The notes under the pieces are model-generated. The model searched no databases. It was not told the origin of the DNA and saw only the letters and a list, made by a program, of their open reading frames with translations. From NCBI GenBank assembly GCA_910585275.1, contig CAJUCW010000020.1, positions 1 to 64,000 of the forward strand: DNA of 64,000 nt, given 5' to 3'. Shown piece by piece: positions 25,396 to 34,675 of the stretch. The stretch's first letter is position 1; every line of letters begins with the position of its first letter. The stretch comes from an uncultured Muribaculaceae bacterium. GTDB taxonomy: Bacteria; Bacteroidota; Bacteroidia; Bacteroidales; Muribaculaceae. A program made the translations under genes and the position numbers.

Positions 25396-26864
25396 AAGAA
25401 TTGCAACCCATAATGCTTGCCGGCACCGGCAGCGATGTCGGTAAAAGCCTAATTGCCGCCGGGCTTTGCCGGATTTTTATGCAAGACGGCTACCGGCCTG
25501 CGCCGTTCAAAGCTCAGAATATGGCTTTGAATTCATACGCCACGCCAGACGGACTTGAAATCGGAAGGGCGCAGGCTGTGCAGGCGGAGGCTTGCGGGAT
25601 AGCGTGCAGCACTGATATGAATCCCATTCTCCTCAAACCGTCGGGAGAACACACCTCACAGGTTGTGCTCAACGGTCGGCCGTCGGGCAATGCGGATGCA
25701 TATCAGTATTTCCGTAAGGAGGGAAAAGAGGAATTGCGCCGGATAGCCCACGAAGCGTTCGACAGGTTGAAAGGACGTTATAACCCTGTTGTGATTGAAG
25801 GCGCCGGAAGCATATCCGAACTCAATCTCCGAGAGGGCGACATAGTGAATATGTCGATGGCGGCATACGCCGGTGCAAACGTGATTCTGGTTGCCGACAT
25901 TGACCGTGGGGGTGTGTTTGCAAGCGTTTATGGCTCGATAATTCTTCAGACCCCCGAACACCGCAAATTGATAAAGGGAATTATAATCAATAAATTTCGC
26001 GGTGACTTGCGTTTGTTTGAGGAAGGGAAGAAAATGTTGGAAGGGCTGTGCGGTGTTCCCGTGCTTGGGGTTGTGCCGATGGCCGGCCATATCCATATCG
26101 ACGAGGAGGATTCGGTGGCTCTTTCGGGCAAAGACAGATGTGCGGAATCGGGTAAGATAAATGTCGCCATCATTCTTTTGAAGCATATATCCAATTTCAC
26201 CGATTTCAATGTGCTCGAACGCAATCCGGATGTTAATCTATATTATGCGGCTGACCCTGCCGACTTGGCCGATGCCGACGTCGTAATCCTTCCGGGGAGC
26301 AAAAACACGTTGGCCGACCTTTTTGACTTGCGTAAGCGAGGTCTCGCCAAGGCTGTCGTTGAGGCGCGTGAGGCAGGGAAAACCGTAATCGGGATATGCG
26401 GGGGCTATCAGATGATGGGTGAGGAGGTGGCTGACCCGGACGGTGTGGAAGGGGATATCGGCGCTCTTCCCGGCCTGGGTCTTCTTCCGGTCAAGACTGT
26501 GATTGGAAGTGAAAAGACAACCCGGCAGGTCGGGTTCCGTTTTATGGAAGACGAGAGGCTTTGCAAGGGATATGAAATACACATGGGCCGGACTGAAACC
26601 GACCGTCCCTTTATCCGGTTTGAAGACGGCGCTCCCGAAGGTTGCATGGCTGACGACGGAAGGTGTTTCGGGAGCTACGTCCACGGTTTGCTCGACAATC
26701 CTGCGGTGGTGGAATATATTTTAAACCCTTATCTTGATGAAAAGATAAAGAATAAATTCGATCCTGTGGCGTTCAAAGAACAGCAGTATGATCTTTTGGC
26801 TGATTGGTTGAGAAGATATATCAATATAAATCAGCTTTATAACATTATCCGGAAAAATGATTGA
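25392..26864 (+). CDS. cbiP: cobyric acid synthase
   Basis: This 490-aa CobQ/CbiP protein amidates the b, d, e and g side chains of adenosylcobyrinate a,c-diamide. Visible blocks are MLAGTGSDVGKSLIAAGLC (ATP site), APFKAQNMALNSY, VIEGAGSISELNL, DIDRGGVFAS, the glutaminase Cys in VIGICGGYQMMG and the end block GSYVHGLLDN. It overlaps the PduO gene by ATGA and the next gene by 8 nt. Confidence 0.96.
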   Translation: MKELQPIMLAGTGSDVGKSLIAAGLCRIFMQDGYRPAPFKAQNMALNSYATPDGLEIGRAQAVQAEACGIACSTDMNPILLKPSGEHTSQVVLNGRPSGNADAYQYFRKEGKEELRRIAHEAFDRLKGRYNPVVIEGAGSISELNLREGDIVNMSMAAYAGANVILVADIDRGGVFASVYGSIILQTPEHRKLIKGIIINKFRGDLRLFEEGKKMLEGLCGVPVLGVVPMAGHIHIDEEDSVALSGKDRCAESGKINVAIILLKHISNFTDFNVLERNPDVNLYYAADPADLADADVVILPGSKNTLADLFDLRKRGLAKAVVEAREAGKTVIGICGGYQMMGEEVADPDGVEGDIGALPGLGLLPVKTVIGSEKTTRQVGFRFMEDERLCKGYEIHMGRTETDRPFIRFEDGAPEGCMADDGRCFGSYVHGLLDNPAVVEYILNPYLDEKIKNKFDPVAFKEQQYDLLADWLRRYININQLYNIIRKND

Positions 26865-27870
26865 AGGGCATGGCGACGACTTGTTCCGGTTCGAGGGCAA
26901 GGTCAAGATAAATTTCAGCACCAATATTCCCCAGACTGTCAATCATGACGGTCTGGTGGAACATTTGCACTGTTGTGGCGCTGTTTTCAGTAATTATCCC
27001 GAACCCGAACCACGCAGTGTGGAGCGGCATTTAGCTTCCGTATATGGTTTGGTGCCGGAGAGGGTTATCGTCACAAACGGCGCTACGGAGGCAATATATC
27101 TGCTTGCCCATCTTTTTGAAGGAAGAAAGTCGGCGGTCGTAGCCCCGACGTTCCGGGAATACCAGGACGCGGCAAGAGTGTTTTCGCATAAGGTTTCGTT
27201 TGTCGGGTCCGTTGCCGAGGCGGGTGCTTGTGAAGCCGACGTCGTGTGGCTTTGCAATCCCAATAACCCTACGGGGCGTGTTTTTGAAAGGTCTGAATTG
27301 CTTGAAGTGATTGACGGTTGCAAAGACAAGTTCTTTATAATCGATCAGGCATATGCTCTTTATTCCGTCAAACCGGTTGTGGCTTTGGAAGATATAGACG
27401 AAAGAGAAAACGTTGTGCTTCTTAATTCACTTACCAAGCAGTTCGTGGTGCCGGGGTTGAGGATAGGATATGCCGTCGGTCACGCAGCGTTGATGGAATC
27501 GTTAAGGAATCTGCGGATGCCGTGGTCAGTAAACTCGTTGGCTATCGAGGCGGCACATTACCTTCTTGACCACCGTGAAAAATACCATATCGACTGCCGC
27601 TCGTTGCATGAGGAGGCGAAACGGCTTAGGGAGGCATTGAAGGAGATGGGATTGACGGCGGAGCCTACCGATTGCAATTTTATGTTGGCATCTCTTCCTG
27701 CCGGCCGGGCGTGCGATTTGAAAGAATGGCTTGTTGAAAAACATGGCATCCTGATTAGAGATGCTTCCAATTTCGAAGGTTTGGGGGAAGGGCATTTCAG
27801 GATAGCTGCCCAATCGCCTGAGGAGAACGATTCACTGATAAATGCTTTGAAAGAATGGATGTTGTTATAA
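26857..27870 (+). CDS. threonine-phosphate decarboxylase (CobD/CobC-like, PLP enzyme)
   Basis: This 337-aa fold-type I aminotransferase relative has the start GHGDDLFRFEGKVKINFSTNIPQ typical of CobD, VTNGATEAIYLLAHLF, LCNPNNPTGRVF, and the PLP lysine in LNSLTKQFVVPGLRIGY. It should make (R)-1-amino-2-propanol phosphate for the nucleotide loop. A histidinol-phosphate aminotransferase is the main alternative, but the start motif and position between cbiP and cbiB favour CobD. It overlaps cbiB by 16 nt. Confidence 0.9.
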   Translation: MIEGHGDDLFRFEGKVKINFSTNIPQTVNHDGLVEHLHCCGAVFSNYPEPEPRSVERHLASVYGLVPERVIVTNGATEAIYLLAHLFEGRKSAVVAPTFREYQDAARVFSHKVSFVGSVAEAGACEADVVWLCNPNNPTGRVFERSELLEVIDGCKDKFFIIDQAYALYSVKPVVALEDIDERENVVLLNSLTKQFVVPGLRIGYAVGHAALMESLRNLRMPWSVNSLAIEAAHYLLDHREKYHIDCRSLHEEAKRLREALKEMGLTAEPTDCNFMLASLPAGRACDLKEWLVEKHGILIRDASNFEGLGEGHFRIAAQSPEENDSLINALKEWMLL

Positions 27871-28787
27871 CTTTTCTACCCTTGCTGATAGGTTGGACGC
27901 TCGATTTGCTCTTTGGTGACCCTGCGCGTCTGCCACACCCCATAGTCTGGTTCGGGAAAATGATCGGCTTCTGTGAACGCCGGTTTAATCATGGCAATTA
28001 CAGGCGGTTGAAGGGGGGATTGACTTCGATTATGCTTATTGCCGGAGTTTTTGGGGCGACATGGATACTTTTGAAAATCATATCGGGCTACGTATGGCTT
28101 GACGTTGCCGTGCAAGCAGTTTTGGTTTTTTATTGTCTTGCCGGAACTACATTGATAAAGGAGGTAAGATTGGTGTTTCGTGCGGTTGACGTTTCTCTTG
28201 AAGCAGGGCGTCGTCAGGTGGGGAGGATTGTTGGACGCGACACCGCCAACCTGTCGGCCCATGAAATCAGGACGGCGGCCTTGGAGACGCTTGCTGAGAA
28301 TCTGAGCGACGGCGTGATTGCCCCTCTCTTTTGGTATGCCATTCTCGGAGTGCCGGGAATGGTGGCATATAAAATGGTGAATACGCTTGATTCGATGATA
28401 GGATATAGAAACGAGAGATATGGAGAGTATGGTTTTGTGGCAGCCAAAATTGACGATTACGCCAACTATGTGCCGGCGAGACTCACGGCATTCCTGATGG
28501 TGGTTGCGGCAGGACGGCCGTCGCTTTTGGCATTTGTGAATATGTTCGGACGGAAACATGCAAGTCCCAACAGCGGCTACCCGGAGGCGGCGTTGGCGGG
28601 CATACTTGATTGCCGTTTCGGTGGCACCCACGATTATTTTGGGGAGAGCGTCTATAAACCCTATATCGGAGTGCATCAACGCGATTTCATATATGCCGAC
28701 GTTGAAAGGGCCATATCCGTCAACCGCAAGGCCGAGGTGCTTATGATTGCACTTGCATTGGGAGTCAGACTTCTATTTCTATTATAG
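27855..28787 (+). CDS. cbiB: adenosylcobinamide-phosphate synthase
   Basis: This 310-aa integral membrane protein has several hydrophobic segments. Family blocks are LLFGDPARLPHPIVWFGKMI, VGRDTANLSAHEIRTAALETLAENLSDGVIAPLF, MVNTLDSMIGYRNERYGEYG and ASPNSGYPEAALAG. It joins aminopropanol phosphate to cobyric acid. It is the last gene of the rightward operon. Its final 23 bases overlap the end of the opposing phosphatase gene, and no terminator is visible between them. Confidence 0.95.
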   Translation: MDVVITFLPLLIGWTLDLLFGDPARLPHPIVWFGKMIGFCERRFNHGNYRRLKGGLTSIMLIAGVFGATWILLKIISGYVWLDVAVQAVLVFYCLAGTTLIKEVRLVFRAVDVSLEAGRRQVGRIVGRDTANLSAHEIRTAALETLAENLSDGVIAPLFWYAILGVPGMVAYKMVNTLDSMIGYRNERYGEYGFVAAKIDDYANYVPARLTAFLMVVAAGRPSLLAFVNMFGRKHASPNSGYPEAALAGILDCRFGGTHDYFGESVYKPYIGVHQRDFIYADVERAISVNRKAEVLMIALALGVRLLFLL

Positions 28788-29295
28788 AACCATATTGTGG
28801 GATGGAATCATAGATTTCCCCGTATGTTTTTCCGCCGTAGGAGACAAGGGCGTTTATGAGTATCCCGCCATGCGTGAAGATTGCGGTCACTGATTCAGGA
28901 TGTTTCCTCTTGATTTCATTTATGAAGCTGTGCAACCGTTTACTTTGGTCAATTACCGATTCCCCTCCCGGTGGTGTCACGTTTATATAATCGGCATACC
29001 ATTCCTGCAGTTTCGGGTCTGTTATTTCATCGTAAGATTTCATCTCCCATTCACCGAAGTTGATTTCTTTCAACCGGTCATCTTTTATCGCATCGGGATA
29101 TCCGCAAAATTCCGCAAGTCTCACGCATCTCGACAGGGGGCTGCAATACGTCTTGTCGAATTCATATCCCTTGAGTTTCTCTTTCACCAACATGGCTTCT
29201 TGTGCGAAGGTCGATGCCAATGCTACATCGGTGTTGCCATAGCATATCCCTTTGGCGACATTGACTGAAGTATGGCGTATAAAGACGAGTTTCAT
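28765..29295 (-). CDS. cobC: alpha-ribazole phosphatase-like histidine phosphatase
   Basis: This 176-aa histidine phosphatase has the catalytic motif FIRHTSV near the N-terminus, the YCSPLSRCV block, LKEINFGEWEMKSYDEI and the second His in IFTHGGIL. In B12 loci such proteins remove phosphate from alpha-ribazole phosphate or cobalamin phosphate. It overlaps cobS by four bases and is the last gene of the leftward lysC-cobU-cobT-cobS direction. The CobC name rests on context, since the family is broad. Confidence 0.82.
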   Translation of the reverse strand: MKLVFIRHTSVNVAKGICYGNTDVALASTFAQEAMLVKEKLKGYEFDKTYCSPLSRCVRLAEFCGYPDAIKDDRLKEINFGEWEMKSYDEITDPKLQEWYADYINVTPPGGESVIDQSKRLHSFINEIKRKHPESVTAIFTHGGILINALVSYGGKTYGEIYDSIPQYGSIIEIEV

Positions 29296-30041
29296 AACGA
29301 CACAGTGATTACTATTCCTAAAATCATGGCGAGTTCACAAATAAGAAAGGTGGCTCCGCAACAGTCGCCCGTATAGCCACCAATCTTGCGTTTCATATAA
29401 ACAGTAAGGCACAAGAGCGCAAGAAGCGGCGCGACAACGGCAAAGGATGTTGCGGGCGCATAAAAACACAACGGGAGCAACGGCAGGCTTCCGGAGAGAA
29501 GGTTGAAAATAAACGACATGACCGTCATTTTACGGTAGGAGATATTGTTTTTTGCACCTTCTTTGCGCGCGTACGGAAGTAGGTTTATCAGTTGCGACGC
29601 ACAAAATTTTGAGAAAGGGTCGGCGGCAAAAATTGCAAGTGCAGTCATAGACGGGGACAAAGCACCCAATAACGAAACGAGCAGAAGGAAATAGGATATA
29701 AGTCCGATTACCCCGTATGTGCCGATATGCGAATCTTTCATGATGCGCAATATTCCCTCCTTGTCGCGTCCTCCGCCGAATCCGTCGCAAAAATCCGCAA
29801 GGCCGTCTTCATGGAGCGCACCTGTAAAAAGCAACTGCACGACAATGGCACAAAGCAACGCCGGCAACGTAGGGAGAAGGGATGACAGACCAAGGTATAT
29901 GCATGCGGTGATCCCTCCCGTGAGCCAGCCTGTGAGCGGCCAGAAAACCACCGCCCACGAATAGGCTTCGGCAGGGATGTCGGTCCATTTCCATAGAGGG
30001 AGACGGGTGAAAAGGGTCAATGCCGCGGCAATGCGTTTCAT
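29292..30041 (-). CDS. cobS: adenosylcobinamide-GDP ribazoletransferase (cobalamin synthase)
   Basis: This membrane protein of about 249 aa has the start MKRIAAALTLFTRLPLWKW, ALHEDGLADFCDGFGGG with the conserved acidic residues, and IMKDSHIGTYGVIGL. It joins GDP-cobinamide and alpha-ribazole. I chose the ATG at 30041, where the start overlaps the cobT stop (TGATG); the longer reading frame adds 29 residues that lie inside cobT. Several hydrophobic segments follow. Confidence 0.93.
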   Translation of the reverse strand: MKRIAAALTLFTRLPLWKWTDIPAEAYSWAVVFWPLTGWLTGGITACIYLGLSSLLPTLPALLCAIVVQLLFTGALHEDGLADFCDGFGGGRDKEGILRIMKDSHIGTYGVIGLISYFLLLVSLLGALSPSMTALAIFAADPFSKFCASQLINLLPYARKEGAKNNISYRKMTVMSFIFNLLSGSLPLLPLCFYAPATSFAVVAPLLALLCLTVYMKRKIGGYTGDCCGATFLICELAMILGIVITVSL

Positions 30042-31081
30042 CAGAAATATTTCGTTACATTCACAGACTGGAAACTGTCCATACGGTTTATCATTCTCAC
30101 GGCCGACTCCACTATGGGGTAGGCACACACCGCACCGGAACCTTCACCGAGGCGCAAATCAAGATGCAGTAATGCTTTCACGCCCATGGCATCGAGCATT
30201 CGCTTATGTCCGCTTTCGTCCCCCTGATGTCCGAACACGGCATAATCCAGAATTTGCGGATAAAAACGGGATGCAGCCAAAATCACACTTGTCATGATGA
30301 ATCCATCCACAAGGATGACCATACCGAGTTCGGCTGCCTGCATCATAGCTCCCATGGCCATAGCCATTTCATATCCTCCGAACCAGGCTATTTTCGACTC
30401 TGCATCGTCGTTTCCGTTGTAGTTGGCCACGGCTTTGGAAAGGACAGAACACTTGTGGCGTATTCCGGGTGAATCAAGTCCGGCACCTGCTCCTATGCAT
30501 TTTTCAAGTTCAATATCGGTGAAAAGATGCATCCACACAGCGGAAGGGGATGTGTTGCCGCTTCCCATCTCCCCGAAGCTGATTATGTTGCATCCGGTAG
30601 TGACATGGATGTCTTTTACAACTCCGGCCCCCCGCTCTATGCACAAATCCAGTTCTTCGGGTGTCATCGCAGGTCCGTGGAGAAAATTGCGGGTACCTTT
30701 TCTTACTTTCAGATCGATAATGCCATGACCGGCAGGGATGTCGTAGTCCACGCCGGAATCCACCAAGACGAGTTGGAAACCGTGTTGTTCGCAAAGGAAG
30801 TTGATTCCGGCTCCCCCTTTTGAAAAATGACTGAGTTGCTGCCAAGTCACCTCTTTAGGAGAAACGCTTACTCCCTCTTCTATTATTCCGTGGTCGGCTG
30901 CAAAAAGCACATTGTGCGGATGTAGCAACTCGGGCGACAGCGTATGCTGTATCAAGGCGATTTGGGTTGCCAGTTCTTCAAGACGACCTAAAGATCCCTT
31001 GGGTTTTGTAAGGTTGTCGATTTTATCTTTGATGGTCGGCTCAATAGAGCGATCAACGGGAGTAATATTGAATTTCTTCAT
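30041..31081 (-). CDS. cobT: nicotinate-nucleotide:5,6-dimethylbenzimidazole phosphoribosyltransferase
   Basis: This 346-aa CobT protein has the start blocks DNLTKPKGSLGRLEELA, LFAADHGIIEEGVS, FGEMGSGNTSPS and the C-terminal LHLDLRLGEGSGA with the catalytic Glu. It activates the lower-ligand base by making alpha-ribazole phosphate. It could use a base other than dimethylbenzimidazole; no bluB or bza genes for making a base are in the window. It is coupled to cobU (1-nt overlap) and cobS. Confidence 0.95.
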   Translation of the reverse strand: MKKFNITPVDRSIEPTIKDKIDNLTKPKGSLGRLEELATQIALIQHTLSPELLHPHNVLFAADHGIIEEGVSVSPKEVTWQQLSHFSKGGAGINFLCEQHGFQLVLVDSGVDYDIPAGHGIIDLKVRKGTRNFLHGPAMTPEELDLCIERGAGVVKDIHVTTGCNIISFGEMGSGNTSPSAVWMHLFTDIELEKCIGAGAGLDSPGIRHKCSVLSKAVANYNGNDDAESKIAWFGGYEMAMAMGAMMQAAELGMVILVDGFIMTSVILAASRFYPQILDYAVFGHQGDESGHKRMLDAMGVKALLHLDLRLGEGSGAVCAYPIVESAVRMINRMDSFQSVNVTKYF

Positions 31082-31617
31082 TATATCGATTTTATTTTTA
31101 CAGGTATTCCGGAAACTACCATATATACTTCATCGGCAATGGCGGCCACGTATTGGTTGGCGAGTCCCTGGAGGTCGGTGAATTTACGTTGCAAAGCATT
31201 CGGACTGACCCCGCCGAGACCGATTTCATTGGTGACGATGATGAATGATGCGCCGGTCGCCACCAACGTGTCAATCTGATGCTTGAGTTCCGAAAGGGCG
31301 GCATCGAGGTCTTCGTTTTTTTCAAAAAGCCAGTTTGTCGCCCACAATGTTAGGCAGTCCAAAAGCATCACATCGTCTGCGGAAAATGCGATTCCTTCAA
31401 TGGAGAGGGGAGCTTCAAGGTTCTTCCATCGGAGACATCGGCGGTTGCGGTGTGTTTCAACCCTTTTCCGCATTTCTTCGTCGGCTACCCTGGCGGTGGC
31501 GAGATAAACCGGACGGGATGACATTTCCAATGCCATCTTTTCGGCAAACACACTTTTCCCGCTGCGCTGGCCTCCTGTGACCATTATGATACGCTGTGCT
31601 TCCGCTTTATTAGTCAT
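31081..31617 (-). CDS. cobU: adenosylcobinamide kinase / adenosylcobinamide-phosphate guanylyltransferase
   Basis: This 178-aa CobU protein has the P-loop TGGQRSGKSVFAEKM, the YLATARV block, RVETHRNRRCLRW with the guanylylation region, LLDCLTLWATN and IVTNEIGLGGVS. It phosphorylates and then guanylylates cobinamide, for synthesis and for salvage of imported cobinamide. It is the first of the leftward cob genes, 48 nt after lysC, and no riboswitch or clear promoter is seen between them, so the group may be read from the lysC promoter. Confidence 0.95.
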   Translation of the reverse strand: MTNKAEAQRIIMVTGGQRSGKSVFAEKMALEMSSRPVYLATARVADEEMRKRVETHRNRRCLRWKNLEAPLSIEGIAFSADDVMLLDCLTLWATNWLFEKNEDLDAALSELKHQIDTLVATGASFIIVTNEIGLGGVSPNALQRKFTDLQGLANQYVAAIADEVYMVVSGIPVKIKSI

Positions 31618-31665
31618 ATCGGCTTATTTGATTCGGTAATAATTGTGCTCCGGATTTAGATAGAT

Positions 31666-33027
31666 TCAATAGATGAGGGAGTGGATAAGACGGAGGGTAT
31701 GGTTGACGGTGTCGAGAGGGACTACGAACGAGATTGAAGTGTCGGAAATCCCGTCGGAAACAGCTTCCACGTTTATGGCATGGCGACGGATGGTGTTGAC
31801 GATACGGGGAGCGAGCCTTGTGCGCGACCTCATGTTGACACCCACCACAGCCACCGTGGCGAGATTGTCATGGCGCACGGGGGTATTTATGGTGCCGGCT
31901 GCAAGTTCCGGGGCAAATTCCGATTTAAGAAGCATGAGGGCTGTATCGGCATCGTTGTTGGCCACGGCAAATGAAAACTCACGGAAACTGTCGGGCTTTG
32001 AAACGAGAAAGACCGTTATCCCTTTCCGTGCCATGGCGTTGAAGGTGCGTGAATTGATTGAAGGCGTGTTTGTCACTGCTTTCCCGGAGAGTGTGAAGAG
32101 GGTAGTGTCTTTTATGGCTGAAATCCCTTTTATTTCAATGTCTTCAGGAAGTGTGACATCTGTTATTGTAGTGCCCGGAGCTGTAGGATTGAACGTGTTG
32201 AGAATCTTTATCGGTATGTTTTTATGAAACACCGGATAGATTGTGGGTGGATAAATCACTTTCGCACCGAACGAACAAAGTTCCATGCTTTCCACGAAAG
32301 TCATGTGGGGGACTACCGTGGCATCGCTAATGATTCTTGGGTCGGCTGTCATAAACCCGTCAACATCGGTCCAGATTTCAAGAACTTCGGCATCCATGGC
32401 AGCGGCGATAAGGGCGGCGGTAAAGTCGCTTCCTCCACGTCCGAGATTGGTGATATCACCCGATTTCTTATCGGTGGATATAAAACCGGGGCATACCGCC
32501 TTGCCGCACAATTGTTCAAATTCTTTCCGAATAAGTTTCGATGTCAGTTTCTGATCGGCAATGTCTTTTGAAAACCATTTTTCAGTTTTGACGAAAGACA
32601 TTGAATCATGTAGCGAAGCATTGTCAATCATTGCGCTGACAATTACAGACGACATTCGTTCTCCAAAGCTGACGATGATGTCGAGGGTACGAGGCGGCAG
32701 GTCGCGAAGAAGATAGATTCCGTCATAGTTGCGTTTCAGTTCTCCAAGCAGCGCGCTGACCGTGGATATCACTCGGGCCCGCTTCGATTCTTCAACCACA
32801 TTTGATATAATGTTGAAATGGCGTGAAGAAATGGCTTCCATCTCCACGAGATAATCCTCGCTGCCGGCTGCTGCTGTTTTGGCGGTGGAAATGAGTCTGT
32901 CGGTGAGTCCGCCAAGGGCGGATACCACTATGATAGCTGTGCCGTCGATGGCCTCCACTATATTCTTAACGTTGAGGAGGCTTTCGACAGAGCCGACGGA
33001 TGTGCCTCCGAATTTCAGGACTTTCAT
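31666..33027 (-). CDS. lysC: aspartate kinase
   Basis: This is an aspartokinase of about 453 aa, the first enzyme of lysine, threonine and methionine synthesis. The kinase domain starts MKVLKFGGTSVGSVESL, with SFGERMSSVIV and GRGGSDFTAALIA; two ACT-type regulatory domains follow from about residue 300 (ISAIKDTTLFTL... and VAVVGVNMRS). The ATG at 33027 was chosen because it begins at the conserved start; a longer frame adds 25 residues. It is monofunctional. Threonine links it loosely to the aminopropanol branch of B12, but co-location may be chance. Confidence 0.93.
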   Translation of the reverse strand: MKVLKFGGTSVGSVESLLNVKNIVEAIDGTAIIVVSALGGLTDRLISTAKTAAAGSEDYLVEMEAISSRHFNIISNVVEESKRARVISTVSALLGELKRNYDGIYLLRDLPPRTLDIIVSFGERMSSVIVSAMIDNASLHDSMSFVKTEKWFSKDIADQKLTSKLIRKEFEQLCGKAVCPGFISTDKKSGDITNLGRGGSDFTAALIAAAMDAEVLEIWTDVDGFMTADPRIISDATVVPHMTFVESMELCSFGAKVIYPPTIYPVFHKNIPIKILNTFNPTAPGTTITDVTLPEDIEIKGISAIKDTTLFTLSGKAVTNTPSINSRTFNAMARKGITVFLVSKPDSFREFSFAVANNDADTALMLLKSEFAPELAAGTINTPVRHDNLATVAVVGVNMRSRTRLAPRIVNTIRRHAINVEAVSDGISDTSISFVVPLDTVNHTLRLIHSLIY

Positions 33028-33099
33028 CAATTTTTGAGCGAATTGTTGGTTAATGTCATGAAGTTTAAACAACTTCAGTCTGCGAGCTTGATTGGAGTG

Positions 33100-33107
33100 C
33101 AAAGTTA
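33100..33107 (-). promoter_or_regulatory. -7 box of the lysC (and possibly cobUTS) promoter
   Basis: TAACTTTG on the minus strand lies 73 nt before the chosen lysC start. No clear TTTG element stands at the expected distance upstream. Confidence 0.4.
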
Positions 33108-33327
33108 GCTAATTTTTTTGAGTGGAATTTATTTAAGAAGTTGAAAAAGGAAAATAGAATCGAAAATAATATTGTTATATAGGTAAACGTTTCCTATATG
33201 ACATCGCACAGAATATTTGTGCATTTCAAATTTCTGTAATCAAACATGCCCAAGGCATGTCGCGACATTCAAAATTGCATAAATATTTTGTGTTTACCAT
33301 AAAAGCGTTCCCTAATTTATAAGAAGA
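33108..33327. other. intergenic region upstream of yqgE-like gene
   Basis: No gene is visible. The stretch holds two inverted repeats: ACATGCC-CAA-GGCATGT at 33244-33260 and GCACA/TGTGC at 33206-33222. TAATTTAT at about 33313 may be a weak -7 box for the rightward yqgE-like gene. The palindromes could be operators, but nothing else supports that. Confidence 0.4.
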
Positions 33328-33924
33328 ATGAACTTAAAAAATCTACTCTATGATTATAATCCGGATATAGTGCCGGAGCGCGGTAGCCTACTGATTTCGG
33401 AGCCTATGATGGATGAGGCTTTCTTCTGTCGGTCGGTGGTGATGATTCTTGACATAGACCGAGGGCGTGGCCATTTAGGGCTCGTGATGAACAAACCCAC
33501 ACATTTGACTTTGAAAAACCTTATGCCTGAATGGGAAAAAGGTGGAGATGTGCCTGTGTTCTGCGGAGGCCCGGTTGACAACCAACGTCTTTTTATGCTC
33601 CATACGCTCGGAGATTTGTTTGATGGCGCTTCGGAGGTGATACCCGGAATATACGTGGGTGGTAATATTGAAAATATTGTTGACTATATCGACAGCGGCG
33701 GCGAAATAGAGGGCAAAATGCGCTTTTTCCTTGGCTACAGCGGATGGAGTAAAGACCAGTTGGAAATGGAAAAGGAGAATCATTCATGGGCCATCGACTT
33801 GCATCCTGATGCATCCGGACTTCTTCGGGGTGAAGGAAATTCCTATTGGAGGAGAGAGGTGAAACGTCTGGGAGAAAAATATCGCAGTTGGCTCATGGTG
33901 CCGCAAGATCCTTCCTATAATTAA
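33328..33924 (+). CDS. YqgE/AlgH family protein (DUF179)
   Basis: This 198-aa protein has the family pattern RGSLLISEPMMDEAFFCRSVVMI, HLGLVMNKPTHLTL, VFCGGPVDNQRLFMLH and RFFLGYSGWSKDQLEMEKENHSWAID. YqgE proteins are widely conserved but have no settled biochemical role; AlgH in Pseudomonas affects alginate regulation. It stands alone, divergent from lysC. The family assignment is firm, the function is not. Confidence 0.93.
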   Translation: MNLKNLLYDYNPDIVPERGSLLISEPMMDEAFFCRSVVMILDIDRGRGHLGLVMNKPTHLTLKNLMPEWEKGGDVPVFCGGPVDNQRLFMLHTLGDLFDGASEVIPGIYVGGNIENIVDYIDSGGEIEGKMRFFLGYSGWSKDQLEMEKENHSWAIDLHPDASGLLRGEGNSYWRREVKRLGEKYRSWLMVPQDPSYN

Positions 33925-34073
33925 GTTGTCAGTTCATTGTTTGAGTTATCAGTCCGTTGTTTTTGACGCCTAACAGATTGTGGCCCGTATGAAATGCGGA
34001 AGTCTTACCTCGTTGTCGGATATGAATAATTTACTTGGCGTTTCCCTTTGAATAACGTTTTTCGACTGTAAAG

Positions 34074-34562
34074 ATGTCTAACTCTGACCGCGTTGAAATT
34101 TCTTCACCTGGCCAACCCCTAATCGGCACTGACAGATTCATTGACGAATACCAATCACGCAATGAAGAACTTGCGGACATCATGCGGAGAATGGGCTTCT
34201 GCGAAGAGAAAGGCAGCGGTATGGATAAAGCACTTACGGCAATCGAAAAATATCAACTGCCACCCATAAAATATCGGGTATCCGATATTCGTACCACCAT
34301 AATACTTTCGGCATTCAAGAAATGGAGTGATACCTCCAAAGAGGAGCGTGTCATGGCGTGCTACCAACATGCCAGCCTCAAGTATCTCGCCAATGAAATG
34401 CTTACCAACAAGTCACTTCTTGAAAGATTGGGCGTTGATGAGAAAAATTATCCCCTTATTTCAGTTGTGATAAAGGAGGCGATGGCTCAGGGACTGATAA
34501 AAGTCGGAACACCGGATGGGACTAATCGCAGGGATATTGCTTATATTCCTCACTGGGGATAG
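34074..34562 (+). pseudogene. C-terminal remnant of an AlbA_2/HATPase_c_4-type ATP-binding regulator
   Basis: The 162 residues match the back part of Bacteroidota proteins that combine an AlbA_2 DNA-binding domain with a GHKL-type ATPase domain: DRVEISSPGQPLIG (ATPase N-box region), EELADIMRRMGFCEEKGSGMDKA, then a C-terminal helical tail. The N-terminal DNA-binding part is missing; the frame is closed by a stop at 34053, so the open frame begins at 34056. The family is normally 400-500 aa. It is probably a decayed gene, though expression from the ATG cannot be ruled out. Confidence 0.6.
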
Positions 34563-34675
34563 TTCATGTAATTTCATGTAATGAATCGCCTGAATTTCAT
34601 TGAAACTGGATTGGGTAATTAAATTTATATAATTGAATATAAGTCAGTTCCAAGCAAGAGATTCATGTATGTCTC

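Noticed and set aside
33925..34073. Two similar 20-nt segments after the yqgE-like gene (GTTGTCAGTTCATTGTTTGA type)
   Set aside because: Only two degenerate copies are present and there is no further structure to interpret.
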